From contig NZ_LMRW01000010.1 of assembly GCF_001428255.1 (NCBI RefSeq), forward strand, positions 1 through 64,000: DNA of 64,000 nucleotides, written 5' to 3'. This DNA is from Agromyces sp. Soil535 (lineage in GTDB: Bacteria > Actinomycetota > Actinomycetes > Actinomycetales > Microbacteriaceae). The number at the start of each line of letters is the position of its first letter. Position 1 is the first letter of the stretch. Made by a program: the position numbers and the translations under genes. Below are positions 38,841-47,598 of the stretch, one piece after another. Below the pieces are notes generated by a model. The model was not told the DNA's origin, did not search any database, and saw nothing but the letters and a program-made list of their open reading frames with translations.

Positions 38841-39343
38841 TGCAACCCGCTGGTCGAGGAGCGGGCGAAGCGAGCGTCTCGAGACCTCCCGTTCTCATCC
38901 GGCCCTTCCGCCGTGAGGACACGGAGCAGGTCGTGGCGCTCTGGCGCGCCTCCGGCCTGGTGGTGCCGTGGAACGACCCGTACCGCGACATCGAGCGCAA
39001 GCTCACCGTGCAGCCCGAGCTGTTCCTGGTCGCCGAGCACGCCTCGCCCGACGGTGTTATGGCCGTCGTCGGCGCCGCGACGGTGGGCTACGACGGGCAT
39101 CGCGGCTGGGTGAACTACCTCGCCGTCGACGAGTCGCGCCGCAGCGAGGGCATCGGTGCGGCGCTCATGGCCGAGGCCGAGCGACTGCTCGCCGGGCGCG
39201 GATGCCCGAAGCTCAACCTGCAGGTGCGGTCGACGAACCAGGGCGTGATCGACTGGTACCGCTCGCTCGGCTACGAGCCCGACCATGCGGTGAGCCTCGG
39301 CAAGCGGCTGATCCCCGACGTCCCGGATGTCACGGCCCAATAG
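38840..39343 (+). CDS. GNAT acetyltransferase (YpeA-like) whose N-terminus is read from a REP-like element
   Basis: About 167 residues if the ATG overlapping the ilvE stop is used. The GNAT core starts at [19 protein letters not shown]. It has the acetyl-CoA loop [17 protein letters not shown] and ends [16 protein letters not shown], close to E. coli YpeA. The first 15 or so codons ([16 protein letters not shown]) are encoded by the repeat element at 38851-38889. They are either a repeat-derived tail, or translation starts elsewhere; no ATG or GTG lies between the repeat and the core. The acceptor is unknown. Confidence 0.82.
   Translation: MQPAGRGAGEASVSRPPVLIRPFRREDTEQVVALWRASGLVVPWNDPYRDIERKLTVQPELFLVAEHASPDGVMAVVGAATVGYDGHRGWVNYLAVDESRRSEGIGAALMAEAERLLAGRGCPKLNLQVRSTNQGVIDWYRSLGYEPDHAVSLGKRLIPDVPDVTAQ
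38851..38889. repeat. REP-like palindrome, second copy, inside the GNAT 5' end
   Basis: TGGTCGAGGAGCGGGCGAAG continuing to CGAGACCTCC is the same type of palindrome as at 17001-17033 (GGTCGAGGAGC end, GCG-rich core, GTCTCGAGACC end). Here it has landed between ilvE and the acetyltransferase core and is open in the gene's frame. Confidence 0.7.
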
Positions 39344-39353
39344 GCTGGGCACC

Positions 39354-40127
39354 ATGAAGATCGCGCGCTTCTCGCATGGCGAGTCCATCGCCTTCGGCAT
39401 CGTCGACGAGGAGGAGGACGAGCTCGTCGTGCTGAAGGGCGATCCGATGTTCGCCGGGTACGAGCCGACGGGGGAGCGGGTGCGGCTCGCGGAAGCGAAG
39501 CTGCTCGCACCGGTCATCCCGCGGTCCAAGGTCGTCGCGGTCGGCAAGAACTACCGCGAGCACGCGGCAGAGATGGGCGGTGAGGCGCCGGCGGAACCGC
39601 TGCTCTTCCTGAAGCCGAACACCTCGGTCATCGGGCCCGGCGACCCGATCGTGCTGCCGCAGCAGAGCGAGCAGGTCGAGCACGAGGGCGAGCTCGCGGT
39701 CGTCATCGGCCGCATCGCCAGGCACGTGGCCGAGGCGGATGCCGCGGCGGTCGTCTTCGGATACACGATCGCGAACGACGTGACCGCCCGTGACCTGCAG
39801 CGGCGCGACGGCCAGTGGACGCGCGCGAAGGGCTTCGACACGTTCTGCCCGCTCGGTCCCGTGATCGACACCGAGCTCGATCTCGCCCACGGCACGATCG
39901 AGACGAGCGTCAACGGCGAACGCCGCCAGGAGGGCCGGCTCGCCGACATGGTGCACTCGATCGGGGCGATCGTCGCCTACGCGTCGAGCGTGTTCACGCT
40001 GCTGCCCGGCGACGTGATCCTCACGGGCACGCCGTCGGGGGTCGGCCCGATCGTCGACGGCGACACGGTCGAGGTCACGGTGTCGGGACTCGGCACGCTC
40101 TCGAACCCGGTGCGCGCGGCACGCTGA
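39354..40127 (+). CDS. Fumarylacetoacetate hydrolase (FAH) family protein
   Basis: 257 residues. FAH-fold hydrolases and decarboxylases bind Mg or Mn. Here [13 protein letters not shown], the metal-ligand segment [26 protein letters not shown] and GTPSGVGPI are all present. Substrate not predictable; this clade includes oxaloacetate decarboxylases and homoprotocatechuate isomerases. TAGGCT (39341-39346) is 7 nt before the ATG and shares its TAG with the GNAT stop, so the mRNA is probably leaderless. It converges on the PLP-enzyme gene with a 9-bp gap. Confidence 0.88.
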   Translation: MKIARFSHGESIAFGIVDEEEDELVVLKGDPMFAGYEPTGERVRLAEAKLLAPVIPRSKVVAVGKNYREHAAEMGGEAPAEPLLFLKPNTSVIGPGDPIVLPQQSEQVEHEGELAVVIGRIARHVAEADAAAVVFGYTIANDVTARDLQRRDGQWTRAKGFDTFCPLGPVIDTELDLAHGTIETSVNGERRQEGRLADMVHSIGAIVAYASSVFTLLPGDVILTGTPSGVGPIVDGDTVEVTVSGLGTLSNPVRAAR

Positions 40128-40136
40128 CCCGGTCGG

Positions 40137-41168
40137 TCAGCGGCCCAGCGTGCTCGCGGCGAGGTCGACGTCCTCGTCGTCGTTCCAGAGGTGGAACGCG
40201 ACGCGCGCGCGTCCGGCGCGGCCCGACGCGGTGATGCCCGCTGCGGTGAGCGCCGCCAGCTCGATGCCGGCTTCGTCGGGCCAGGTGACGATGGCACTGT
40301 CGGACGGCGCCAGGTCGAGCCGCTCGCGGAAGGCGTTCGCGAGACCGACGGCGTGCGAGCGCACCTCCTCGGCGTCGAGCGACGCGGCGAGCCCGAGGGC
40401 GGCCTCGGCGCCGACCCACGCGTGCCAGGCGGGGGAGACGTCGAACCGGCTGGCGTCATCGGCGAGGTGGAGTTCCGGCCCGTAGCATGACGCCCACGGG
40501 TCGGCGCCCGAGTACCATCCGGCGGTGCGCGGCGTGATCTCGGCGGCGGCGCGTTCCGAGAACGCGGCGAATGCCGCCCCGCGCGGGGCGCTGAGCCACT
40601 TGTACGCGTGGCACACGATCAGGTCGGCTTCGAGGTCGGTGGTGGGGAGCCATCCGGTCGCCTGGGTCGTGTCCACCAGCACGCGCGCGCCGACGGCCCT
40701 GGCGGCCTCGGCGACGGATGCCGCATCGGCGACCTCGCCCGTTGCGGACTGCACGAGCGAGTACGAGACCATCCATGTCCCGGGGCCGACGGCGTCGGCG
40801 AGCCCCTCCAGCGGCACGTGGCGCACGCGCAGGTCGCCCCGCGCGAGGAACGGTCCGACGATGGATGAGAAATCGCCGTCGACGCAGACGACGTCGGCGC
40901 CGGCCGGGGCGGATGACGCGGCGAGGCTCGCGAACACCGAGACCTGCGATCCGGTGGCCACCCGGCCGGCGTCGACGCCGAGCAGCGTCGCGGCGTGCCC
41001 GCGCGCCCGCTCGAGGATCGCGGAGTACTCGTCCGCGCTGGCTTTGCCAACCGCCCACCGGTCGAGGTCACGACGCACGGCGTCGCGGGTGACGTCTGCG
41101 GGCAGGCCGAGCAGGCACGCGGCAAGGTACCCGCGGCCGGCGGCGAAACGGTTGCGAAGGGAGCGCAT
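40137..41168 (-). CDS. Class V aminotransferase-fold PLP enzyme (kynureninase/cysteine desulfurase-like)
   Basis: 343 residues from the ATG at 41168; the frame open further upstream covers the intergenic region only. Fold type I with the PLP lysine in CHAYKWLSAPRG, the Asp/Gln region LVDTTQATGWLP, and GSQVSVFASL near the phosphate site. Shorter than typical kynureninase (about 400). The reaction is uncertain: kynurenine hydrolysis, desulfuration or transamination are possible. Divergent from a LysR gene with an 81-bp gap, which suggests LysR control. Confidence 0.72.
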   Translation of the reverse strand: MRSLRNRFAAGRGYLAACLLGLPADVTRDAVRRDLDRWAVGKASADEYSAILERARGHAATLLGVDAGRVATGSQVSVFASLAASSAPAGADVVCVDGDFSSIVGPFLARGDLRVRHVPLEGLADAVGPGTWMVSYSLVQSATGEVADAASVAEAARAVGARVLVDTTQATGWLPTTDLEADLIVCHAYKWLSAPRGAAFAAFSERAAAEITPRTAGWYSGADPWASCYGPELHLADDASRFDVSPAWHAWVGAEAALGLAASLDAEEVRSHAVGLANAFRERLDLAPSDSAIVTWPDEAGIELAALTAAGITASGRAGRARVAFHLWNDDEDVDLAASTLGR

Positions 41169-41249
41169 GCGTCCAGTCTCCGCGGGCCTGATCCATTCGA
41201 CAAGGGCAGGTAAGTGATCGCATCCATGCCATGCGGTTATGCTTTGCGC

Positions 41250-42191
41250 ATGTCCGACGCATCCATCGAAGGCCTCGCCGCCGCACTCGACCTGCAGACC
41301 GTCCGCGTGGTGCGCCAGATCGCCGAGCACGGCTCACTCACCGCCGCGGCCGAGGCGCTCGGCTACAGCCAGCCCGCGGTGAGCCAACAGCTGCGCCGGT
41401 TCGAGGAGCGCACCGGTATCGCGCTCGTCGAGCGCGTCGGCCGCGGCATCCGCCTCACGCAGTCGGGTCGGGTGCTCGCCCGACATGCCAATGCCGTGGC
41501 GACCGCACTCGAGGCGGCGGCCGGTGAGCTCGCCGAGATCCGCGGGCTCCGTGCCGGACGCGTGCGGCTGGTGGCGTTCCCCTCGGCGTCGGCGACCCTC
41601 GTGCCCAGGCTCATCGCCGCGCTCGGCGCCGCGCACCCCGGCGTGGCCGTCACCTACGTTGAGGCCGAGCCGCCCGAGGCGGTCGCCGCCGTGCGCGCCG
41701 ACCGTGCCGACCTCGCCATCACGTTCAGCTATCCCGGCGACCGCGACGACCCCCACCGCGCCAGCGCGCGCGGCCTCGACGTGCGCGCGTTCGGCGAGGA
41801 GCCGATCCGGCTGGTACTGCCGGCGGGGCATCCGGCCGCGGCATCCGACGTCGTGGACCTCTCCGCCGTCGGCGACGACCCGTGGATCGCCGGATGCCCG
41901 CGGTGCCGCGGCCATCTGCTCGAGCTCGCCGCCGCCGCCGGGTTCACGCCGCGCATCGCCTTCGAGACCGACAACTTCGTGGCCGTCGAGGGGATGGTCG
42001 CACAGGGTCTCGGGGTGGCGTTGCTGCCTGACCTCGCGCTCGCCGCGTCGCCGCGGCATCCGGGGATCGTGATCCGCCCCACGGCGCGAGCCGACGTGCG
42101 CTCGCTCCACCTCGTCACGGCTCGCGGCGCCGAGCGCGTGCCGGCCGTCGCGGCGACCATCGCCGCGCTCGAGTCGGTCGCCGCCACGTGA
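41250..42191 (+). CDS. LysR-family transcriptional regulator
   Basis: 313 residues. Helix-turn-helix [29 protein letters not shown], then a periplasmic-binding-like effector domain starting at [23 protein letters not shown] motif near residue 217 is unusual and could bind metal or be redox-active. TATGCT (41238-41243) is 6 nt before the ATG. Divergent from the PLP enzyme, the usual target arrangement. Its stop precedes gltX by 47 bp. Confidence 0.9.
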   Translation: MSDASIEGLAAALDLQTVRVVRQIAEHGSLTAAAEALGYSQPAVSQQLRRFEERTGIALVERVGRGIRLTQSGRVLARHANAVATALEAAAGELAEIRGLRAGRVRLVAFPSASATLVPRLIAALGAAHPGVAVTYVEAEPPEAVAAVRADRADLAITFSYPGDRDDPHRASARGLDVRAFGEEPIRLVLPAGHPAAASDVVDLSAVGDDPWIAGCPRCRGHLLELAAAAGFTPRIAFETDNFVAVEGMVAQGLGVALLPDLALAASPRHPGIVIRPTARADVRSLHLVTARGAERVPAVAATIAALESVAAT

Positions 42192-42238
42192 CCGCGGGCG
42201 ACGCGGCCGAACTTCCCCGCTCGATAGCATTGAAGGGT

Positions 42239-43753
42239 ATGTCAGAGACAGCCCACCCCACCACGTCCGCGGCCGGCACCGATGTCCGCGTGCGCTTCTG
42301 CCCGTCACCCACCGGCACGCCGCACGTCGGCCTCGTGCGCACGGCCCTCTTCAACTGGGCGTACGCCCGGCACACCGGCGGCACGTTCGTCTTCCGAATC
42401 GAGGACACGGATGCCGCGCGCGACAGCGAGGAGAGCTACGAGCAGCTCCTCGACGCGCTCACGTGGCTCGGCCTCGACTGGGACGAGGGCGTCGGCACAG
42501 GCGGCCCCCACGGGCCCTACCGGCAGTCGCAGCGCGGCGGGATCTACGCCGCCGTCGTCGAGCGGCTGAAGGCATCCGGGCACGTGTACGAGAGCTACTC
42601 GACCGCCGACGAGATCGACGCGCGCAACGAGGCCGCCGGCCGGCCCAAGCAGCTCGGGTACGACAACTTCGACCGCGACCTCACCGACGCCGAGCGCGCG
42701 GCGTTCCGCGCCGAGGGTCGCGAGCCCGCCCTGCGGCTGCGGGTGCCCGACGTCGACCTCGGCTTCGACGACCTCGTGCGGGGCCGCATCGACTTCCCGG
42801 CCGGCTCGACCACCGACTTCGTGGTGGTGCGTCCCAACGGCGCGCCCCTCTACACGCTCGTGAACCCGGTCGACGACGCGCTCATGGGCATCACGCACGT
42901 GCTCCGCGGCGAGGACCTGCTCTCGTCGACACCGCGGCAGATCGCGTTGTACCACGCGCTCATCGACATCGGCGTGACCACGTTCGTGCCCCGGTTCGGG
43001 CACCTGCCGTACGTCATGGGCGAGGGCAACAAGAAGCTGTCAAAGCGCGATCCCGAGTCGAACCTCTTCCACCACCGCGACCGCGGGTTCATCCCCGAGG
43101 GCCTCGTCAACTACCTTGCCCTCCTCGGCTGGGGCTACTCGGCCGATCGCGACGTGTTCAGCCGGGAAGAGCTGGTCGAGGCGTTCGACGTCGCGAACGT
43201 CAACCCGAACCCGGCCCGCTTCGACCTGAAGAAGGCCGAGGCCATCAACGGCGACCACATCCGCCGGCTCGACGTGGGAGAGTTCACCGCCCGCACCGTG
43301 CCGTACCTCCAGGCGGCCGGCGCGGTCGAGACGCCGATCACCCCCGGGCAGGAGGCGGTGCTCGTCGAGGCGGCCCCGCTCGTGCAGGAGCGCATCGGCC
43401 TGCTCGGCGAGGCTCCCGGCATGCTCGGCTTCCTCTTCACGGATGCCGCCGGCCTCGAGTTCGACCTCGACGCGCTCGACGCGCTGCCCGCCGACGCGCC
43501 CGCGGTGCTCGCCGCGGCCCGCGACGCGCTCGACCGGCTGCCCGCCGACGCGTGGATCCACGACCAGATCGAGGAGGCGCTGCGCGGCGCCCTCGTCGAC
43601 GGCCTGGGGCTGAAGCCGCGGGTCGCGTTCGGCCCGGTGCGCACCGCGATCTCGGGGCGTCGGGTCTCACCGCCGCTCTTCGAGTCGATGCAGATCCTCG
43701 GCAAGATCGACTCGATCGAGCGCGTCGACCGGCTCGCGACCACGCTCGGCTGA
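42239..43753 (+). CDS. Glutamyl-tRNA synthetase
   Basis: 504 residues, class I synthetase that charges tRNA-Glu (and tRNA-Gln in organisms using the amidotransferase route). The HIGH-equivalent is in [19 protein letters not shown], and KLSKRD is the KMSKS loop. The C-terminal anticodon-binding domain is complete. The ATG at 42239 follows TAGCAT by 8 nt and also has GAAGGG. The tRNA-Gln gene lies 100 bp downstream and a tRNA-Glu gene about 9 kb further on. Confidence 0.95.
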   Translation: MSETAHPTTSAAGTDVRVRFCPSPTGTPHVGLVRTALFNWAYARHTGGTFVFRIEDTDAARDSEESYEQLLDALTWLGLDWDEGVGTGGPHGPYRQSQRGGIYAAVVERLKASGHVYESYSTADEIDARNEAAGRPKQLGYDNFDRDLTDAERAAFRAEGREPALRLRVPDVDLGFDDLVRGRIDFPAGSTTDFVVVRPNGAPLYTLVNPVDDALMGITHVLRGEDLLSSTPRQIALYHALIDIGVTTFVPRFGHLPYVMGEGNKKLSKRDPESNLFHHRDRGFIPEGLVNYLALLGWGYSADRDVFSREELVEAFDVANVNPNPARFDLKKAEAINGDHIRRLDVGEFTARTVPYLQAAGAVETPITPGQEAVLVEAAPLVQERIGLLGEAPGMLGFLFTDAAGLEFDLDALDALPADAPAVLAAARDALDRLPADAWIHDQIEEALRGALVDGLGLKPRVAFGPVRTAISGRRVSPPLFESMQILGKIDSIERVDRLATTLG

Positions 43754-43789
43754 CGCGCCGACGGCCCGCCCGCCGAGCCCCTCCTCAGT

Positions 43790-43819
43790 TTGGTCGGGGT
43801 GCGGTGCGTAGGCTAGAGT
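43790..43819 (+). promoter_or_regulatory. Promoter of tRNA-Gln
   Basis: TTGGTC (43790-43795), 18-bp spacer, TAGAGT (43814-43819). It starts transcription roughly 28 bp before the mature tRNA. Confidence 0.65.
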
Positions 43820-43853
43820 TGCGTGTCGGCCCGGGGCTTCGGTTCCAGGCCAT

Positions 43854-43928
43854 TGGGGTATGGTGTAATTGGCAACACGGCTGATTCTGGTTCAGTTGTT
43901 CTTGGTTCGAGTCCAGGTACCCCAGCCA
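43854..43928 (+). tRNA. tRNA-Gln (anticodon CTG), CCA encoded
   Basis: The acceptor stem TGGGGTA pairs with TACCCCA. Anticodon stem GCTGA/TCAGT closes the loop TTCTGGT with CTG at 34-36. The T arm is the GGTTCGAGTCC type, followed by discriminator G and an encoded CCA (43926-43928). The 3' half from 43891 is copied at 46930-46965. Confidence 0.95.
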
Positions 43929-43932
43929 GTCG

Positions 43933-43958
43933 AAACCCCCCGGTCACCGGGGGGTTTT
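43933..43958 (+). terminator. Rho-independent terminator of tRNA-Gln
   Basis: CCCCCCGG, loop TCA, CCGGGGGG, then TTTT, with matching A residues upstream. A perfect 8-bp GC stem with a T-run, 5 bp after the tRNA CCA end. Confidence 0.92.
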
Positions 43959-44458
43959 GCTTTTCACAGCGAGACGGCCGGTGTCTGATTTCAACTAGCC
44001 TCCGCCCAGACGGGACAGCTCGCCGAGGCGCGCAAACCTTTTGCGCCCGGAATCCAACCGAACCGCCGTCTCCGACCGTTCCGACGAAGCGACTGTACGA
44101 GTGCAGGCCGCGACGTTCTTGGTTCGAGTCCGAAGTTCGATGATCTGCACCCCGCGGTGGGTTCGAGCTGTTTCAGGTCAGTTTGAGAATCCAGAAGTCG
44201 GACAACGAAGGTCAATGAGTGCTTGCAACGCTGCTCCTGAAATTCCCAAGTGGAGGCTGGCTCAGTGATGGGTCGATACACACGAAGTCAGATTCCACCG
44301 ATATTGGCGAGGTCCAAGGGGCGAGCGGTTGGAACGAACGGGCAATGGAACTTGACAGCGGCACGATCGAGTGTGTCGTCAGGACGGCCGTCGATGCTAC
44401 AACGAGCAGGAACGGCGTTGGCGCGAGGGTGTTGGGCGCGGCCCGGTACGCTCTCGAC
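43959..44458. other. Gene-free stretch at the island's left end
   Basis: About 500 bp without a supported gene; short open frames differ on both strands and lack codon bias or start signals. It contains a 17-bp piece identical to the tRNA-Gln T arm at 44115-44131 (GTTCTTGGTTCGAGTCC), a possible scar of an earlier integration. It ends with the TACGCT box (44447-44452) for the next gene. Confidence 0.6.
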
Positions 44459-44947
44459 ATGGACGCCACCATCTGGACTGCGGCTGCTGCGGTCGCTGCC
44501 GCCCTCGGAGCGATCGTTGCAGTCTTTCAGTTCTTCCGATCCACCGATTCCTACCACCGGTGGACGAGATGGCAGGCGATCCGTGAGAAATCAGACAACC
44601 CCGTCGTGGCGGCGTTCGCCGCTCGTGAGGAAGTTGCGGCGGTGGGCGCTCTCGCACGGTCACGGCGCTCGATCCACGTGATGTTCACCGGATTGAACTG
44701 GGTGCTGTTGGGATGGGCGATCGCGTGCGGGGCCACCGCCGTACCATTCCTTCTTCTGGACTTCGGCGACACAACTTCCGTCGCGCGCATCATCGGTGTC
44801 GTGGCCCTTCTCGGCTTCCTCATCCTGTACGCCACATGGTTTGTTCGAGTAATTGTTCAGATCCCCGCAGCCCACCGGAAGGTGAGGGAGGAACTCGCAC
44901 CTGCCGGCTCCGCGCCTCACCCTGGGATCGACAGTGCAACGATCTGA
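44459..44947 (+). CDS. Island-encoded membrane protein, three helices
   Basis: 162 residues from the ATG at 44459; TACGCT lies 6 nt before it, so a leaderless mRNA is likely. Segments: an N-terminal helix (about 4-27), a polar region with RWTRWQAIREKSDNPVV, and two helices (about 80-103 and 110-138). No recognised domain. Codon use is less GC-biased than the flanking genes, which fits an acquired gene. Function unknown; defence or immunity roles are possible for island membrane proteins but not shown. Confidence 0.55.
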   Translation: MDATIWTAAAAVAAALGAIVAVFQFFRSTDSYHRWTRWQAIREKSDNPVVAAFAAREEVAAVGALARSRRSIHVMFTGLNWVLLGWAIACGATAVPFLLLDFGDTTSVARIIGVVALLGFLILYATWFVRVIVQIPAAHRKVREELAPAGSAPHPGIDSATI

Positions 44948-45134
44948 CCAGCGGCTCGATCGGTGCTGCGCGGCATGAACCGTGCCTGCTGCTGCTCCGA
45001 AGATCAGGCGTGCCACGCGGATATCATTCTCGAGTTCGCGAACCGCTGAGGGATCAATCTGACAAGCTGGGGCCGCGCATCACCAGCGGATGCGTTCCCT
45101 TGTGCTCTGTCACACAATCTGCGAAGGGGTTGGA

Positions 45135-45682
45135 ATGGACGGATCATCTGACCAGGTCGATGCCCTCTGGCGCTACTACGACGAGCAGGCAACTCAAGCC
45201 GGACAGCACGAGAAGCTCCGAGCAACTGTGACCGGCAGGCTGACTGGTATGGCAGCCGCTGTCTTTGCATCGCGGGGGTCGATGGCCTCGACTCGGCCGA
45301 CACATCGGCCGGCGTGGTCGTCGTCGTGTTGAGTGCAGTGGCGACTGCGCTGAGTTGCAAGCAATATGAGCGAAACCGCTTCCACACCGCGCTCATGGGC
45401 AAGACCCGAGCGCAGATAGACGTGTTGGTGTTCCCGCGGTCGGCAAGCAAAACGACAGCACAGTTGCGGGCAGATGCGAAGAAAGAGAACGATAAAGACT
45501 ACTCGTTGTGGTCGAACGTCAAACTCTATGTTCTCTGGCTGGGCTTGCCCATCGCCATCGGAATCCTCGGGGTATTGGTGATTAGGGCGCGACTATGGCG
45601 CGCAACCGCCTGCGTAGGCGGGGCAATCAGCACCGGCGAGTTCTTCGCCCCCGCCCTCGACTGGATCGAGTTCAGCCCCTGA
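45135..45682 (+). pseudogene. Two-helix membrane protein, frameshifted (SLATT-like?)
   Basis: From ATG 45135 (AAGGGG upstream) the frame reads MDGSSDQVDALWRYYDEQA, continuing to VFASRG. At or near the G5 run 45274-45278 it breaks, and the sensible continuation lies in another frame (VDGLDSADTSAG, a hydrophobic helix, QYERNRFHTALMGKTRAQI, then a charged region and a second helix) to the stop at 45682. One extra G restores a protein of about 180 residues. The layout (helical N-terminus with YYDEQATQAxQHEKLR, hairpin, then KQYERxRFH) resembles two-helix SLATT-type proteins of nucleotide-signalled defence systems, but the assignment is tentative. Confidence 0.5.
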
Positions 45683-45934
45683 CGATGCTGGCGTGACGAT
45701 CGCGACCACCAGGTGGACAGACGAACACCCAGGCCGGGTCCCACACGGAGACGAGAGCCCGCGGATGCGAGCCGCGTCATCGTGATCGACATCGGTCCAG
45801 TCAAGCACGAAAGCCCCAGGGAGTTCGGCCTCAACGGGGCGAAGTCTGCCGATCGCTGGCCTGAGACGTCCGCGGTCGATTCGAGTAGTCCCAGCCTCCG
45901 CACGGTCGACGCGAGCATCGAGGCTTGGGAATAG
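45683..45934. other. Short gene-free stretch inside the island
   Basis: About 250 bp between two damaged convergent genes. I see no gene, RNA or strong hairpin here. Confidence 0.5.
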
Positions 45935-46611
45935 CTAATCCTCTCTCCGGTCGAAGCGCACATATCCGATGCCAACGCGGATAAGCCAACTGCATACTTC
46001 GGTCGACAGTGTCCACGGCGCTTCCAGCAGCGCCTCGGACAGTGCGTCGCGGTCTTTCACCTCGGTCGGCGCGTTGGCGAGCGCTTCGCGGGCGCCCTTG
46101 ATTTCCCAGAACGGATCGGCCGGATCGTCGAGGCGTGCGACGAAACCCTCGACAATTGAAGGCCACTCCCGCGAACCCCACCAGCCGTCGCCGCTGTCCA
46201 GTGAGAGGAAGTCGACGGCCATGATCGCACGGGAGGCGTGATACCCAAGGCGAGCGTGCGCAGTCTGTGGTCGTACTCCTCGACGTGATCGAAGTACTCG
46301 CTGAGATGCCCACCGAGCTGCTCAGCGACGGTGAGCCTTGTCGGCAGCTCACGCTCGTCATCCATGAACTCGTCGACGATAAGGTCTAGCAACTCCTCGA
46401 AGGCTTCCTGCGTGATCTCATCGATCGAGTCGAAGTCGCCCCATTGGTCGCGCCACTCGTCAAGGAGGTTTAGAACGACCGCGGTCGCCTCGCTGTTAAC
46501 CCGCAGCATCTCGCCGTCCGACATTCGGCTGTCCGGTCCTGCGTGCGCGTCCTCAACCGGCGAGTTGCGCCAGAAGACGACAACTACGTCGATCGCGAAC
46601 CGCGCGAGCAC
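45935..46611 (-). pseudogene. Acidic protein of unknown function, frameshifted
   Basis: Two minus-strand frames fit together: the upstream one (GTG at 46611) gives an acidic helical protein (NLLDEWRDQWGDFDSIDEI, FEELLDLIVDEFMDDE) as far as RTLALG. The continuation, YHASRAIMAVDFLSLDSGDGWW to FDRRED, lies in the frame ending at 45935. The break is near 46232-46243. A further in-frame N-terminus beginning MDVTKETVAEAYPLA near 46680 would need another shift. No family recognised. Located inside the tRNA-Gln island. Confidence 0.45.
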
Positions 46612-47013
46612 CTCGTCGACGTCCGCCGCCGTTAGACCGGTGCGAGCGGGTACGCCTCGGCCACGGTCTCCTTGGTGACATCCATCGGCTCAAGCATTGC
46701 AGTAAGGAGCCGAACCAGCCGCCACCTGCATGCGAGCCGCGATCACTTCGCTGTCGACCTGGTCGCCGACCGCCGTCCAAGTTGACCATAAACGCATCAC
46801 AAACCGCTCAGCCGCGACCTGATTGAGCCCGAGCGCACCCGTACCGGCCGGTAGGGTTGAGGCTATGAACACCGCGGAAATCTGCGGAATTCTGCTTCAC
46901 CGGAGTGAAGCCGCTCGGCCGAGAATGCATTCAGTTGTTCTTGGTTCGAGTCCAGGTACCCCAGCAAGAACCACGATGAACGAAAGCTCGGATGATCCGG
47001 GCTTTTTTCATGC
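46612..47013. other. Gene-free stretch containing the right-hand tRNA copy
   Basis: About 400 bp. It holds a possible displaced N-terminus of the preceding minus-strand gene (near 46680), a 7-bp hairpin GCTTCAC, CGGA, GTGAAGC (46894-46911), and the 36-bp tRNA-Gln 3' copy at 46930-46965. No gene is supported; the open frame across the tRNA copy is spurious. Confidence 0.55.
46930..46965 (+). repeat. Duplicated 3' part of tRNA-Gln (candidate attR)
   Basis: 36 bp identical to 43891-43926. It has only the 3' anticodon strand, T arm and acceptor 3' strand, and the sequence upstream cannot complete a cloverleaf, so it is not a functional tRNA. It marks the right boundary of the island. Confidence 0.85.
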
Positions 47014-47211
47014 TTACCCGCCGATCCCGTCACCGCCGCCAGGGCCCTGGTAACTTTCGATGTTCGCCTGCGCGTCCCGCACGCTCTTGGCCGCGTCCTG
47101 ATCCAGTCGGTCGACGGGTGAGCCCCGGCTTCCGAACCGGTTCCACAGAGCCACGCCGACAGCCGCGATCACGATCACGCCGGCGATCACAAGCCACGTC
47201 ACCCAGTCCAT
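47014..47211 (-). CDS. Small single-helix membrane protein
   Basis: 65 residues: one N-terminal membrane helix (about 5-23, WVTWLVIAGVIVIAAVGVALW), then a basic and acidic polar tail ending GPGGGDGIGG. Codon use matches the chromosome rather than the island. It is just outside the tRNA copy. Function unknown. Confidence 0.5.
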   Translation of the reverse strand: MDWVTWLVIAGVIVIAAVGVALWNRFGSRGSPVDRLDQDAAKSVRDAQANIESYQGPGGGDGIGG

Positions 47212-47598
47212 GCGGCGGACGGTACGCTCGGCGCACAGGCGCTACAACGCGCGGCGGACGTCCGGCATCGGCACGACACCCCCAAAGCGAGGGACCCCTA
47301 CCCGGAGAAATTGGTCGGAGCCCCTCGTTCCCCTTGGGTGATGGGCTCGAGACCGCGGCCGGGTGGCGGATGCGAGAAAGCCACGACGACCGCGGTGAAC
47401 ACATGGTAGGCGGGCGGGCGCGGCATCCGGTGCCCCCAGAACTGGGCCGCGCGGCGTGTCGGACTGCGGCCCCGGCCTGGCCTCGCGGTACACGGTCCGT
47501 ACGAGGGGGGCGGCGAGCGGAGCTCGCGGCTAGGATGTGCCTGCGGCGTGTCTCGCGCCGCGGCACGCATCGATGCAGATGTGCAGGGGGATGACGAC
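47212..47598. other. Intergenic region before the glutamine amidotransferase
   Basis: About 390 bp. No gene supported. A TAGGAT box lies about 60 bp before the amidotransferase start, and AGGGGG at 47585-47590 is its ribosome-binding site. Otherwise I see nothing definite. Confidence 0.5.

Larger units (their letters stand above)
43891..46965. mobile_element. Probable genomic island integrated at tRNA-Gln
   Basis: A 36-bp stretch from the tRNA-Gln gene (43891-43926: TTCAGTTG, T arm and acceptor) is repeated exactly at 46930-46965, the direct-repeat pair left by integration into a tRNA 3' end. The DNA between (about 3.0 kb) contains more A/T-ending codons, poorly conserved small membrane or acidic proteins, two frameshifted genes and long gene-free stretches, unlike the dense flanks. 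No integrase or recombinase is visible, so it is either mobilised in trans or a decayed remnant. Confidence 0.6.

Noticed and set aside
45090-45134. Longer N-terminus for the damaged island membrane protein
   Set aside because: The upstream start lacks a ribosome-binding site, whereas ATG 45135 has AAGGGG at good spacing.
46930-46965. Second tRNA-Gln gene
   Set aside because: Only the 3' half is present, with no D arm or 5' acceptor strand; it is an attachment-site copy.
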